The position numbers and the translations under genes are program-made. Shown here piece by piece: positions 33,172 to 41,186 of a DNA stretch of 64,000 nt. The stretch is from Actinomadura montaniterrae. Its GTDB lineage: Bacteria > Actinomycetota > Actinomycetes > Streptosporangiales > Streptosporangiaceae. The notes under the pieces were generated by a model. The model did no database searches and had not been told where the DNA came from. It was given only the letters and a program-made list of their open reading frames with translations. Position 1 is the stretch's first letter, and every line of letters begins with the position of its first letter. The stretch lies in assembly GCF_008923365.1 (NCBI RefSeq), contig NZ_WBMR01000003.1:1-64000 (forward strand), written 5' to 3'.

Positions 33172-33510
33172 GTGGCCGCCAAGCTCGGCGTGACCGAGTA
33201 CGGACCAGCGTACTTCGCATTCCGGTCGGCTCCGATAGGCGCACTCTCGTGGCAAGTCACTCTCGCGGCCTTCTACCCCTTCAGCCCACGGGCGGTGCAG
33301 GCCATGGCAGGCGTGTGGGATAGCGCAACGCCGGAGCAGTGGCAGGCCGCTCGCTTCGCGGCCGTCGATCGCGCGTTGCAGCGCGTCGACGTAGACCTCA
33401 CCGCCGATCAGAAACAACCATCCACGCTGCTGGTACAGCCTTCCCCTGGCGCTGCGGAAATCGTCTCGGAGAACCGTGAAAGAATCGCGCTCTTCCCAAC
33501 ACAAGCGTGA
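33172..33510 (+). pseudogene. Remnant of an SCO6745-family protein
   Basis: About 75 residues from a GTG at 33172 (EYGPAYFAFRSAPIGALSW, then FYPFSPRAVQAMAGVWD and AARFAAVDRAL) match the N-terminal part of the roughly 280-residue SCO6745 family found across actinomycetes. The first ~25 residues expected and the C-terminal ~200 are missing; after residue 75 the frame continues into unrelated sequence that overlaps the sigma-factor gene. An in-frame stop lies just upstream. It is a truncated, probably silent fragment. The 142-bp gap before it holds no feature. Confidence 0.6.
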
Positions 33511-34054
33511 TGTGTACCGAAAAGACACACAAACGATCGAGGCGGTGCCGCCCGACCCGGACGCGGGGCGGACGCGGTTCATGACGCTGTACGAACGCTG
33601 CTACGGCAGCATCGTGCGCTACGCATGGCGGCGGGTAGGTCCGGACCAGGCGGAGGACATCGCCAGCGAGACGTTCACCATCGCCTGGCGGCGGATCGCC
33701 GACATTCCATCCGACCATGAGCTGCCCTGGCTGTACTCCGTCGCCCGAAACGTCATCGCGAACAGCGCACGACGCGAACAACGCGACCGAGAACTCAATG
33801 ACGCTCTGAGCGTGGAACCCGAATCCGACCACGCGGACGCCGTGACGAGCCGGCAGATAGCGATCAGCGTGCTGCGCGGCCTGAGCGACAAAGACCGCGA
33901 GCTGGCACGTCTCGCCGCATGGGAATGCCTCAGCAGCCGGGAGATCAGCATCGTGCTGGGGTGCAGCCACGCCGCGGTCCACATTCGCCTGCATCGCCTG
34001 CGCAAACGACTCGAGAAACTGTTCGACGACCACCAGGGAGAGGGGACCGACTGA
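33476..34054 (+). CDS. ECF-type RNA polymerase sigma factor
   Basis: A 192-residue sigma-70 family protein with region 2 (YGSIVRYAWRRVGPDQAEDI, then ASETFTIAWRRIAD) and region 4 (LSSREISIVLGCSHAAVHIR), the short two-domain layout of ECF sigma factors. The GTG at 33476 has GGAGA 6 bases upstream; a later in-frame GTG near 33512 is possible. Its stop overlaps the start of the membrane protein gene (TGATG), which makes that protein its likely regulator. The target promoters are unknown. Confidence 0.88.
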   Translation: MKESRSSQHKRDVYRKDTQTIEAVPPDPDAGRTRFMTLYERCYGSIVRYAWRRVGPDQAEDIASETFTIAWRRIADIPSDHELPWLYSVARNVIANSARREQRDRELNDALSVEPESDHADAVTSRQIAISVLRGLSDKDRELARLAAWECLSSREISIVLGCSHAAVHIRLHRLRKRLEKLFDDHQGEGTD

Positions 34055-35118
34055 TGAACTCCGACATCGAAACCATTCGCACGCTGCTGAGCCCCCACGA
34101 TCCGGCCGTCGGCGTCGACCCCACAGTGCCGGAGACGTCGCTGACGACGATGTTCGGCGATGCTCCTGGACCCCGCCCGGTCCGGCGGGCCCGCGGGCGG
34201 CGCACCGCCATGTTCGCGGGCGCGGGCGTGGCCGCGGCGGCGATCGTCGGTATCGCGGGAGTCGTCACCCTGCCCGGGCATGGCGAGCCGGTGACGGAGG
34301 CACGCGCGGCGACACCGCCCCTGCTCACCTATCACGGCGGCGGGCCCACAAGCGCCCGTGACGTGCTCCTCGGTCTGGCCGAGCGGACCGAGCGTCTGCC
34401 CGACACCGCCGGCACAGGCCGCTACGCCTATGTACAGACCCGGAACTGGGAGCTGAGCGATCAGGGAAACGCGAAGGGCGAGACGAGCAGTGCGGTCATC
34501 GCGACGACTTCCCAGCAGTGGCTGGCCGCCGACGGCTCGGGCCGCCAACGTTCCGAATACGGCGCGCCGTACTTCCCGACCGCACGTGACCGCAAGGTGT
34601 GGGAGAAAACAGAAAAGGACGGCGGTGGAATCGTCGCGCCAGGCAAAGACGACCAGCGGTTCGGCCCAGGCGGCATACCGTTCAGGTTGGCATGGAAGGC
34701 GCTGTCCACCAACCCGAAGATCCTGAAGAAGCAACTGTACGCGGCGAATCCGAACTCCGAAGACGGCCAAGTGGAACGGCTCGTCGACATCGAGAATCTT
34801 TACAGCGAACGCCCCGTCCGGCCCGCGGTCGCCGCCGCCGCGCTCCGTGTCGTCGCCGACATCCCCGGCCTGCACTATGACGGCATGACGACCGATCGGG
34901 CGGCCCGTACCGGCCTCGCCGTCAGCGTACAGTGGAACGGCTCGGCCATCCCCCAACGGTATACGCTGATTTTCGACCCGCAGACCGGTCGCCTGCTCGA
35001 CAGCGAGCAGGTACTCACTCGGACTGTCAAGGGATGGAATGTGAAAGTTCCCTCGGTTATCAGTTACACGGTGTTCCTCAAGTCTTCCTTCACCCAGAGC
35101 CTTGAGCCGCCCAAGTGA
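34054..35118 (+). CDS. CU044_5270-family membrane protein, putative anti-sigma partner
   Basis: A 354-residue protein. A cytoplasmic N-terminal part of about 50 residues precedes one transmembrane helix (MFAGAGVAAAAIVGIAGVVT, about 53-72), then a large external domain with YAYVQTRNWE, SSQQWLAADGSGRQR-like and LIFDPQTGRLL segments typical of the CU044_5270 family, which is usually encoded after ECF sigma genes in Streptosporangiales and relatives. The coupling (TGATG) supports a sensor or anti-sigma role, but no zinc-binding ASD motif is present. Confidence 0.85.
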   Translation: MNSDIETIRTLLSPHDPAVGVDPTVPETSLTTMFGDAPGPRPVRRARGRRTAMFAGAGVAAAAIVGIAGVVTLPGHGEPVTEARAATPPLLTYHGGGPTSARDVLLGLAERTERLPDTAGTGRYAYVQTRNWELSDQGNAKGETSSAVIATTSQQWLAADGSGRQRSEYGAPYFPTARDRKVWEKTEKDGGGIVAPGKDDQRFGPGGIPFRLAWKALSTNPKILKKQLYAANPNSEDGQVERLVDIENLYSERPVRPAVAAAALRVVADIPGLHYDGMTTDRAARTGLAVSVQWNGSAIPQRYTLIFDPQTGRLLDSEQVLTRTVKGWNVKVPSVISYTVFLKSSFTQSLEPPK

Positions 35119-35499
35119 ACTGATCCCAACATCACTCACCCGCGTCTGATCAAGCCCCGCGCCGGCGCCACTCCCTGCGCGTCTCACCCGCACGGACGTA
35201 GGTTTCGACAAGCACAGCGTCCTGACCGCGCAGGCCGCCGCGACGCCGCATTTGCCGGAAACAACGTCCGTGCAGGTCAAGCAGCACGTTCTTCCGCGGA
35301 CGCGAATCCGCAGCCCCGCATCAGCGACTTAGCTGCCACTAGCAATCCAGCGAGCATTCCAGCGACCCTAACGTCGCCGCTCCGGCCAACTACCCCATCA
35401 GCGCCCCAGACAAGCTCGAAGCCCGCACCAGGCGCTAACCGAGTGACTCACCGGGAGCATGATTTTGCCCCAGTTCTGTGGACAGGTCGGGGCTCGTGC
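35119..35499. other. Intergenic stretch without recognisable features
   Basis: There is no gene with actinomycete codon bias or homology that I recognise here. GC content is lower and short frames are unlike their neighbours. It may be decayed sequence at the edge of the IS debris that follows. Confidence 0.4.
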
Positions 35500-35572
35500 T
35501 TACACGGCAGCGTGAGCGTGCTGGTGGGCGTATCTCCTTTCGTATTCGGTCGGGCTGATTCGGCCAGTGAGA
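35500..35572 (-). pseudogene. IS3-family transposase C-terminal remnant
   Basis: Leftward from 35572 the frame reads GRISPTEYERRYAHQHAHAA and stops at 35500. SP-x-EYE is the conserved C-terminus of IS3-family OrfB transposases, just after the DDE domain. Nothing upstream of 35572 continues the domain; instead a segment repeated at 38748 begins. It is a fragment of about 24 codons. Confidence 0.6.
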
Positions 35573-35599
35573 ACAGGGCCCCACATGCGAAGCTGAGTC
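35566..35599 (+). repeat. IS-associated dispersed repeat, copy A
   Basis: AGTGAGAACAGGGCCCC followed by ACATGCGAAGCTGAGTCG is nearly repeated at 38748-38781 (AGTGAGAACGGGGCCCAGATGTGAAGCTGAGTTG), with few mismatches over 34 bases. Both copies sit at the broken end of a mobile-element gene, so it is probably the terminus or junction of one IS family. Confidence 0.6.
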
Positions 35600-35638
35600 G
35601 ATCCCGCCTACCGGCTGGGCCTGTGGCGCGGGCGCGGT

Positions 35639-36691
35639 TCACGAGTCGGTGGGCTGGTCGAGGTCGGACAGGTCGAGCACGAAGCGGTAGCGGACGTCGC
35701 CACGGCCGAGGCGGCTGAGCGCCTCCTGAACGCGCGCCGAGGGCAGTACCTCGACGTCGGCCGTGATGGCGTGGTCGGCGCAGAAGTCCAGCAGCTCGGC
35801 GGTGAGGCGGCGGCCGCCCGTGCCCGAGGAGGTCAGCTTCTTGCGGCCCTGAACCAGGTCGAGGATCCGGACCGGCTGCTCCAGGGGGTAGCCGAGCAGC
35901 GCGAGGGTCCCGTCCAGCGCCGCCATGCGCAGCAACGGGGACAGGTCGTGCGGGGCGGGGATGGTGTCCAGGATGAGGTCGAACCTGCCGCGTGCGAGCT
36001 GGATCTGCTGGTCGTCGGTGGCGATCAGCGTGTCGGCCGCTCCGAGCTTGTGAGCGTCGCCGGCTTTGGCGGGTGTGCGGCTGAGGACGGTGACCTGGGC
36101 GCCGAGTTCGGCGGCCAGCTTCACCCCCAGGTGGCCCAGCCCGCCGAGGCCGGCCACGGCGACCCGGCTCCCGGGCCCGATTCCGGCCGCGCGCAGGGGT
36201 TCCCAGACGGTGATCCCCGCGCACATCAGCGGGGCGGCGGCGGCCGGGTCGAGCCCGTCCGGCAGGTGGTAGGCGAACCGGTCGCGCAGCACGTACTCGC
36301 GGCTGTAGCCGCCCTGGGTCCTGGTGCCGTCGATGCGGTCGGTGCCGCCGTAGGTGGTGACGGGGCCCTCGTAACAGAAGTTCTCCTGCCCGGCCCGGCA
36401 CATCTCGCAAGCTCCGCACGAGTCGACGATGGTCCCGACGGCGACCCGGTCACCGGCCGAGAACGCGGTCACCGCGGCGCCGACGGCGGTGACCGTACCG
36501 GTGAACTCGTGACCGGGGACCAGGGCGCCCTCGCCGAGTAGGCCGGCGATCCGGTGCAGGTCGCTGTGGCACACGCCGCAGTAGTCGACGCGGACCGCGA
36601 TGTCGTCGTCGCGCAGGTCGCGGCGCTCGACCGGGACGCGGCGCAGTGCGGTGGTGCCCTCGGTGCTCATCCAGCCGGTGGTGGTCCGCAT
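35639..36691 (-). CDS. Zinc-dependent alcohol dehydrogenase (MDR, CAD/YahK-like)
   Basis: A 350-residue medium-chain dehydrogenase. Catalytic zinc: Cys in DYCGVCHSDLH near 38 and GHE in PGHEFTGTV near 60. Structural zinc: SCGACEMCRAGQENFC near 91-106. NAD(P) site: VAVAGLGGLGHLGVKLA near 178. The pattern is that of cinnamyl-alcohol-type or broad aldehyde reductases. GGAGGA precedes the ATG at 36691. The divergent TetR gene and two matching operators show it is a repressor-controlled detoxification gene (inference). It survives intact among IS debris. Confidence 0.92.
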   Translation of the reverse strand: MRTTTGWMSTEGTTALRRVPVERRDLRDDDIAVRVDYCGVCHSDLHRIAGLLGEGALVPGHEFTGTVTAVGAAVTAFSAGDRVAVGTIVDSCGACEMCRAGQENFCYEGPVTTYGGTDRIDGTRTQGGYSREYVLRDRFAYHLPDGLDPAAAAPLMCAGITVWEPLRAAGIGPGSRVAVAGLGGLGHLGVKLAAELGAQVTVLSRTPAKAGDAHKLGAADTLIATDDQQIQLARGRFDLILDTIPAPHDLSPLLRMAALDGTLALLGYPLEQPVRILDLVQGRKKLTSSGTGGRRLTAELLDFCADHAITADVEVLPSARVQEALSRLGRGDVRYRFVLDLSDLDQPTDS

Positions 36692-36700
36692 GATTCCTCC

Positions 36701-36718
36701 AGACAGACTATTCGGTCT
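36701..36718. promoter_or_regulatory. TetR operator O1 upstream of the alcohol dehydrogenase
   Basis: AGACAGACTATTCGGTCT, an 18-bp imperfect palindrome (core GACTATTC). It sits 10 bases upstream of the alcohol dehydrogenase ATG and matches O2 at 36751 at most positions, including the spacing of arms. Confidence 0.7.
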
Positions 36719-36750
36719 TTTTCAGAGTAGGCCGCGTCCCGCCAAGAAAC

Positions 36751-36768
36751 AAACCGACTAGTCAGTCT
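36751..36768. promoter_or_regulatory. TetR operator O2 upstream of the TetR gene
   Basis: AAACCGACTAGTCAGTCT, with the perfect core GACTAGTC. Together with O1, centred 50 bases away, it gives a paired-operator layout over the divergent promoters. The spacing of almost five helical turns would place two dimers on one face of the DNA. Confidence 0.72.
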
Positions 36769-36774
36769 GCTAGG

Positions 36775-37362
36775 GTGGGGCTCGTGCCCGAACTACCGAC
36801 CACCCCGAAGGGCCTCGCGACCAGGCGCCGGATTCTGGACGCGGCCGCCGAGGAGTTCGCCCAGTGGGGCATCGCCGGCGCCAGGATCGACCGCATCATC
36901 GCCGCCGCGCGCAGCAACAAGGCTCAGGTGTACGGCTACTTCGGCAGCAAGGACGGCTTGTTCGACGCGGTGATCGCCGACCACGCCGACCGGCTCATGA
37001 GCGCCGTCGCGTTCGACGCCGACGACCTGCCCGGCTGGGCCGTGGGAATGTACGACGAGAACCTGCGCCATCCCGAACTGGTCCGCCTCATGGCCTGGCT
37101 GCGGCTGGAACGGCGTCCGGCTGGACGGCTCACCGACAATCCCGACGACGAACCGAAACTCGCCGCCCTCGCCGCCGCCCAGGCCGCCGGACGGCTCCGC
37201 CAGGGCGACCCTCTCGACCTGATCGCCCTGGTCATCGCCATGGCCTGCGCATGGTCGCCGGCCAGCGGCTTCTATGCCGCCACCGCCGATGAGCCCGCCA
37301 CCGACCACGACCGCCGCCGGGCCCTCCTGCGCGAATGCGTCGCCCGCGCCATCGCGCCCTGA
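36775..37362 (+). CDS. TetR-family regulator
   Basis: A 195-residue regulator: PKGLATRRRILDAAAEEFAQ, then the helix-turn-helix ARIDRIIAAARSNKAQVYGYFGSK, and a TetR_C_35-type C-terminal domain of small actinobacterial repressors. GTG at 36775, with an alternative GTG at 36784. It is divergent from the alcohol dehydrogenase with two palindromes between, so autoregulation and repression of that gene are likely. Confidence 0.9.
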   Translation: MGLVPELPTTPKGLATRRRILDAAAEEFAQWGIAGARIDRIIAAARSNKAQVYGYFGSKDGLFDAVIADHADRLMSAVAFDADDLPGWAVGMYDENLRHPELVRLMAWLRLERRPAGRLTDNPDDEPKLAALAAAQAAGRLRQGDPLDLIALVIAMACAWSPASGFYAATADEPATDHDRRRALLRECVARAIAP

Positions 37363-37394
37363 CCGATCACCCACCCACCTGCCCCGGGCCCATC

Positions 37395-37685
37395 ACTGCG
37401 TTTCTCCGGGGATCGAACTGGGCGAGGGAACGTCGGGCAGCGTCGTCAGAGCCCGCTGAACCGCAGTAACGCATACGTGGTGGCGGCGGCAGGTTTCGGC
37501 GGTTTCGATCACGGTTTCCGGATCGGCGTCGTGCGGGACGGCGGCGATGTCGGCGAGCGGGACCAGCCGACGGAGCCCCGCGGTGCGCGCAGCGCCTGCC
37601 TCGGCAGCAGCCGGTCGGGTTTCGCTGAGACCGAGGCGGTGGGACTCAAGCCCGCCTTCAGCCCCGCCCCACCCCGTTGATCCGA
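37395..37685 (-). pseudogene. Possible C-terminal protein remnant, family not recognised
   Basis: In the 37363-37924 gap one leftward frame stays open for about 95 codons and ends at a stop near 37395. It reads GLRRLVPLADIAAVPHDADP and then ETVIETAETCRRHHVCVTAV, with good actinomycete codon bias. I see no start codon with a ribosome binding site, and no family is recognised. It may be the tail of a gene truncated by rearrangement. The rest of the gap (37686-37924) shows nothing clear. Confidence 0.25.
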
Positions 37686-37924
37686 CAGGTGCCCGTCCGC
37701 CGGTAGGCCGGACCAGTGGAGGATCTCCAGGGCCAGGGCTGTGTCAGCACCGTGAGGTTCTGCCGCTGGTAGTAGGTCTCAAGGCCGCTCCCGGCCTTGA
37801 ATGACAGCAGACCAGAGCGGGCTCCGGGCAACCAGGGGGCCCGCAGCTCGCCCCGCGCCGGGGCCCGCATCACCCGGGAGATTCGCCGGGCGACGCCGAG
37901 CGCCCCCATTGTTACGGGGGTTTC

Positions 37925-38203
37925 TCAGACCACCCCAGCGATCTTCAGTGCGCAGAATCCGATCCACGCCAAGACGGCGACGAAGATGGCCGCGATGAAG
38001 AAGTTGCCGATGGCCGTGACCGGGTGGCGGTCATCGAGATCCTCGGTGGCCAGCGCGGTTCGCTGCGGGGACGGCGTGTGCGAGGCCATCGTCCTGGGCG
38101 GGATGTAGGTCGGCCGGTCGGGCACTGGCCCCCAGGTGAATCCCATTCCATAGCCACTGCCGTCGGACTTATAGCCGTAGCCGTGCCGGTACCCGTGTCG
38201 CAT
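37925..38203 (-). CDS. Small membrane protein (92 aa) with Gly/Tyr-rich N-terminus
   Basis: The ATG at 38203 has GGAGA about 6 bases upstream. The product begins MRHGYRHGYGYKSDGSGYG, continues with a Pro/Ser/Thr-rich linker and ends in one strong transmembrane helix, AIGNFFIAAIFVAVLAWIGF, close to the C-terminus (a tail-anchored layout). No family is recognised. It stands alone between the TetR unit and the recombinase remnant, so its function cannot be inferred. Confidence 0.5.
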   Translation of the reverse strand: MRHGYRHGYGYKSDGSGYGMGFTWGPVPDRPTYIPPRTMASHTPSPQRTALATEDLDDRHPVTAIGNFFIAAIFVAVLAWIGFCALKIAGVV

Positions 38204-38353
38204 TACCGTCTCCGCTCGTCCAACTCGACCCAATTGGTTGGACGCATATCGCGCGGCCGAGGTTGCATTGGCAGACGAGCGTGCCCTGGCGAAGGACAGC
38301 TCGGCAGCCTGGCGGTCGAGGTCACCGATGACCCCGCCCCCCGGACCATCCCC

Positions 38354-38747
38354 CTAGACGCTCTCCACGAGTTCGGCGACCTCGCGCCGGCCCGCGCGGA
38401 AGTAGCGCCCGGAGGTGGCCGCCGAGGGGTATCCGAGGACGTATTGCACCTGGGCGGGGTCGACGCCGGCGCGGCACAGTCGGGTGGTCTGGGTGTTCCG
38501 GACCCGGTGCGGTCGCAGGCCCCGCGATCCCGGCCGCCTCGCCGACCGCGAGCACCACCTGTGTGATGCCGGAGATCGTCAGCGGCCCGCGCCGCCCCAG
38601 CCACAGCGGTCCGTCGGCGCGGCCGCGCTCGGCGAGGCAGTCCAGCAGCGCCGCCCGCGCCGGCGCCGGGAGGGGCACCTCGCGCACCTGGTCGCCCTTG
38701 CCGTGCAGCCGGATCTCGCCCCTGCGCGCGGTCACCGTGAATCGGCG
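38354..38747 (-). pseudogene. Tyrosine recombinase/integrase C-terminal fragment, frameshifted
   Basis: The leftward frame begins abruptly at about 38747 with FTVTARRGEIRLHGKGDQVR and EVPLPAPARAALLDCL, the beta-sheet and helix of XerC/D-type catalytic domains. After about 75 codons it needs a one-base shift near 38521 to continue as LRPHRVRNTQTTRLCRAGVD, QVQYVLGYPSAATSGRYFRA and a stop at 38354. The conserved R-H-x-x-R and LGH regions are recognisable though degraded (LGY). The N-terminal domain is missing at the repeat junction, so the gene is dead. Confidence 0.65.
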
Positions 38748-38781
38748 AGTGAGAACGGGGCCCAGATGTGAAGCTGAGTTG
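38748..38781 (+). repeat. IS-associated dispersed repeat, copy B
   Basis: AGTGAGAACGGGGCCCAGAT followed by GTGAAGCTGAGTTG, near-identical to 35566-35599. It cuts the integrase remnant at its N-terminal side. Confidence 0.6.
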
Positions 38782-38813
38782 CCCCCAGTTGGCGATCTCG
38801 GGTGGGTGTCCGT

Positions 38814-39569
38814 CGAACGAGAACTGGCCCCCACCCCCGTCAGGGGCTGTCTTCGATCCCCCAGCGGGATTGAGACGGCATCTGGGAAAGTGACGGAATG
38901 GAGATTGTCAACCGCACGCTCACAGCAGAAGTGCTCGCGGCACTGACCTACTGGCCCGGCATCGTGTACGGGGGGCAGAAGAACCCTCCGGACCCGGTGG
39001 ACATCATGGTGCTGCGCTCCTTCTTCAACGAGATGCTGCAGGAGCTGCCCTGGTGGAACCGCGGCTGGGAAGTCAGCCACGTCAAGCCGGGCATCCCCTC
39101 GGAGATCGCGAGCGACTACGCCCGTTCTGCCACGGGGTTCACCGAGGTGTCCGTGCCGGGCACCGTCAGCGACGGCTGCGGTGATGGTCTTCCCTTCGTC
39201 GCGCAGGTCAGGTTCGAGCGGGACCGGTTGATCCGGTTCCAGGCCAAGATCGGCGACATGGTCATCGTTCCCGCGACGGCACCTGGCGGCCGGCCGGAGC
39301 CGCATCCGTTCGCCGCGGTGTTCACCAGGCTGATGGACCTGCGCGGGATCCCGACCAGGGACATGGCGGAGCAGACCGGACGATCGAGGGTCACCATCGA
39401 CATGCTGCGCGACGGGTGCATCAACCCGGATGCGGCCTTCGTCAAGGAGATCGCCGAAACTCTGGACATGTCCGAAGCGGACATCAGAGCCATCGCCGGA
39501 CTGGACGAGTGATCCGGTCCCCCGGCCTTCAGAAACGGGCAGTCAGGGGTGGGGCCAGTTGTTGGTTCG
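38814..39569. repeat. Imperfect inverted repeats bracketing the 38898 gene
   Basis: CGAACGAGAACTGGCCCCCA at 38814-38833 (continuing to about 38843) recurs in inverted form at 39540-39569, where the complement reads CGAACCAACAACTGGCCCCA. They flank the intact hypothetical gene 38898-39512, and one copy adjoins the istB remnant. They probably derive from IS21-type ends. Confidence 0.45.
38898..39512 (+). CDS. Hypothetical protein with C-terminal XRE-like helix-turn-helix
   Basis: A 204-residue protein. The N-terminal 135 residues (ending near MVIVPATAPGGRPEPHPF) are not recognised. The C-terminal 65 residues resemble an XRE/Cro HTH: FTRLMDLRGIPTRDMAEQTG, RSRVTIDMLRDGCINPDAAF and VKEIAETLDMSEADI. 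It could be a regulator or the antitoxin-like part of an element. It lies between inverted IS-type repeats, so it may have arrived as cargo. Low codon adaptation compared with neighbours is not obvious by eye. Confidence 0.6.
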   Translation: MEIVNRTLTAEVLAALTYWPGIVYGGQKNPPDPVDIMVLRSFFNEMLQELPWWNRGWEVSHVKPGIPSEIASDYARSATGFTEVSVPGTVSDGCGDGLPFVAQVRFERDRLIRFQAKIGDMVIVPATAPGGRPEPHPFAAVFTRLMDLRGIPTRDMAEQTGRSRVTIDMLRDGCINPDAAFVKEIAETLDMSEADIRAIAGLDE

Positions 39570-39574
39570 CTCGG

Positions 39575-39835
39575 TCAGGCGGGTTCGGCGGCTTGGCGGG
39601 CTCGGGTCTGGGCCATCCGGTAGGAATCGTTGGCGTTGAAGGTGAGGCGGTCGACGATGGCGCCGCAGAGGCGGGGTCGGTGAAGGTGTTGGTCCAGCCG
39701 CCGAAGCTCTCGTTGGAGGCGATCGCGCCGCTGGCCTTCTCCTCGCATTCGGTGAGGACCTGGAAGAGCAGGTCGGCGCCGCGTTTGTCGAGTTCCAGCT
39801 CCGTGAGGCCGAGAACGGCGGCGGCGTCATCCCGC
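39575..39835 (-). pseudogene. IS21-family IstB helper ATPase remnant, frameshifted
   Basis: Leftward from about 39835 the frame reads LGLTELELDKRGADLLFQVL, TECEEKASGAIASNESFGGW and then TNTFTDP. At a short C-run (near 39680) one base is missing. In the next frame it continues RLCGAIVDRLTFNANDSYRM to a stop at 39575. This is the C-terminal third of IstB (ASN-x-x-F-x-x-W and IVDRL motifs). The Walker motifs are gone, so it is nonfunctional. Confidence 0.7.
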
Positions 39836-39956
39836 TGATCTCACCCGAAGAAGACCAGTGACGCAGTCCGCGGAAGCGGCCTATCGCTGTCCGCTACGGC
39901 ATGCCGTTACTGGCCGAAGAGTATTTTCATTGAACGCGCTATAGCCTTCTGCGACG

Positions 39957-40712
39957 ATGCGGCCGGTGGGATGGGAGGCACTCGAGCAGTGGGGCGATGA
40001 CGTCGTTCGCGGTGAACCGCTCACCGGCGGAGCCGGTGTCAACGCGGTGTGGCGCATGCGGGTCAACGGGCACCTCGCGGTCGCGCGTCTCGGTCGGCGC
40101 AGCGACGCCGATCTCGCGTGGGAGACCAGCCTGCTGCGACACCTCCACTGGGAAGGGATGCCAGTGCCCGTGCCGATCCCGACCACCGACGGCCGATACT
40201 TCGCCGACGGTCTGGTGGTGATGACCTACGTGGAGGGCCGGCCACCCGCGAGCGAAGCCGACTGGCGTCGCGTCGCCGGCACACTCCGCCGGCTGCATCG
40301 GCTCACGCGCGGCTGGCCGCAACGGCCGGGCTGGAGATCGTCGACCGACCTTCTGCACGCCGAGACCGGGACGAGGGTCGACCTCGGCGAAATGCCGGCT
40401 GAGGGCGTCGTCCGGTGCCGGGCGGCGTGGGCGCGACTCACCGATCGCACGACGTGCGTCGTCCACGGCGACCCCAACCCGGGCAACATCCGCATGACCG
40501 CGGACCGCGTCACGATGATCGACTGGGATGAGTCGCACGTCGACGTTCCCGACCTCGACCTGGCACTGCCGCACAACGCCGCCGGTCTCGATGACGACGC
40601 CTACGACATCGCCACGCAGGCGAAGGCCGCATGGGAAGCCGCCGTCTGCTGGGACCCCAGCGGGACCGACCAGTTCGCAGTCAAGCGGCTCGCCGAAGTC
40701 CGACCGGCCTAG
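39957..40712 (+). CDS. Aminoglycoside phosphotransferase-family (APH) kinase-like protein
   Basis: A 251-residue protein with the APH/choline-kinase fold: TGGAGVNAVWRMRVNGHLAV as the glycine-rich loop near 24, MTYVEGRPP as hinge near 89, the catalytic loop VVHGDPNPGNIR near 170 (HGD-x-N-x-x-N) and the metal site MIDWDESHVDVPDLDLA near 186. Such proteins phosphorylate aminoglycosides, homoserine-like metabolites or sugars; this one shows no marker of a known resistance gene. It stands alone among IS remnants, so it could be mobile cargo. Confidence 0.8.
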   Translation: MRPVGWEALEQWGDDVVRGEPLTGGAGVNAVWRMRVNGHLAVARLGRRSDADLAWETSLLRHLHWEGMPVPVPIPTTDGRYFADGLVVMTYVEGRPPASEADWRRVAGTLRRLHRLTRGWPQRPGWRSSTDLLHAETGTRVDLGEMPAEGVVRCRAAWARLTDRTTCVVHGDPNPGNIRMTADRVTMIDWDESHVDVPDLDLALPHNAAGLDDDAYDIATQAKAAWEAAVCWDPSGTDQFAVKRLAEVRPA

Positions 40713-40911
40713 GGCCTGCACCTTTCCTGGCCACCAGCCCCCACCCCTGACCGCACACCGGCACCCCGCACTGACCACTCACCAGCACCGGTCCGGCCAC
40801 CCACTGGCGGCCTACTCGTGGAGTGCAGATACGACGAGCACGGTGCGTCCGGTCGGGGCAGCGGCGACAGCCGCAACGGCTCGCGGCCAAGACCGAGCTG
40901 ACCGGCGTGGG

Positions 40912-40995
40912 CGAACGGTGCCGTCGCTGAGCGCCAAGGGCCTCGCGCACGGAGAAATCTCGGCGCACCTGGTCGCCGAGGTCTACGCCCCTTGA
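40912..40995 (+). pseudogene. IS256-family transposase fragment
   Basis: The frame TVPSLSAKGLAHGEISAHLV-AEVY before a stop at 40993-40995 matches the IS256 segment YAKGLTTGEIxAHLAEVYG, which lies near the DDE domain start in family members. Only about 26 codons remain. The rest of the 40713-41186 gap has no clear gene; AGGAGG for the next gene lies at its end. Confidence 0.55.
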
Positions 40996-41186
40996 CCACC
41001 GCTCATGGCCGTTCGCCAGGATGCACGGACGGCGACGTGGGGGTGTTGTTCGACCTGCACTCACGCACCCGGCCTGTGGGTCGGTCTGCACAGGGCGGGC
41101 GGTGGAGCCCGGTTCCTAGCATGACCGCGGAGCGCGGCCTGGTGGGCGGCGCCCCGGTCAGTGTCCCGCCGATTGCAGGAGGTGCG

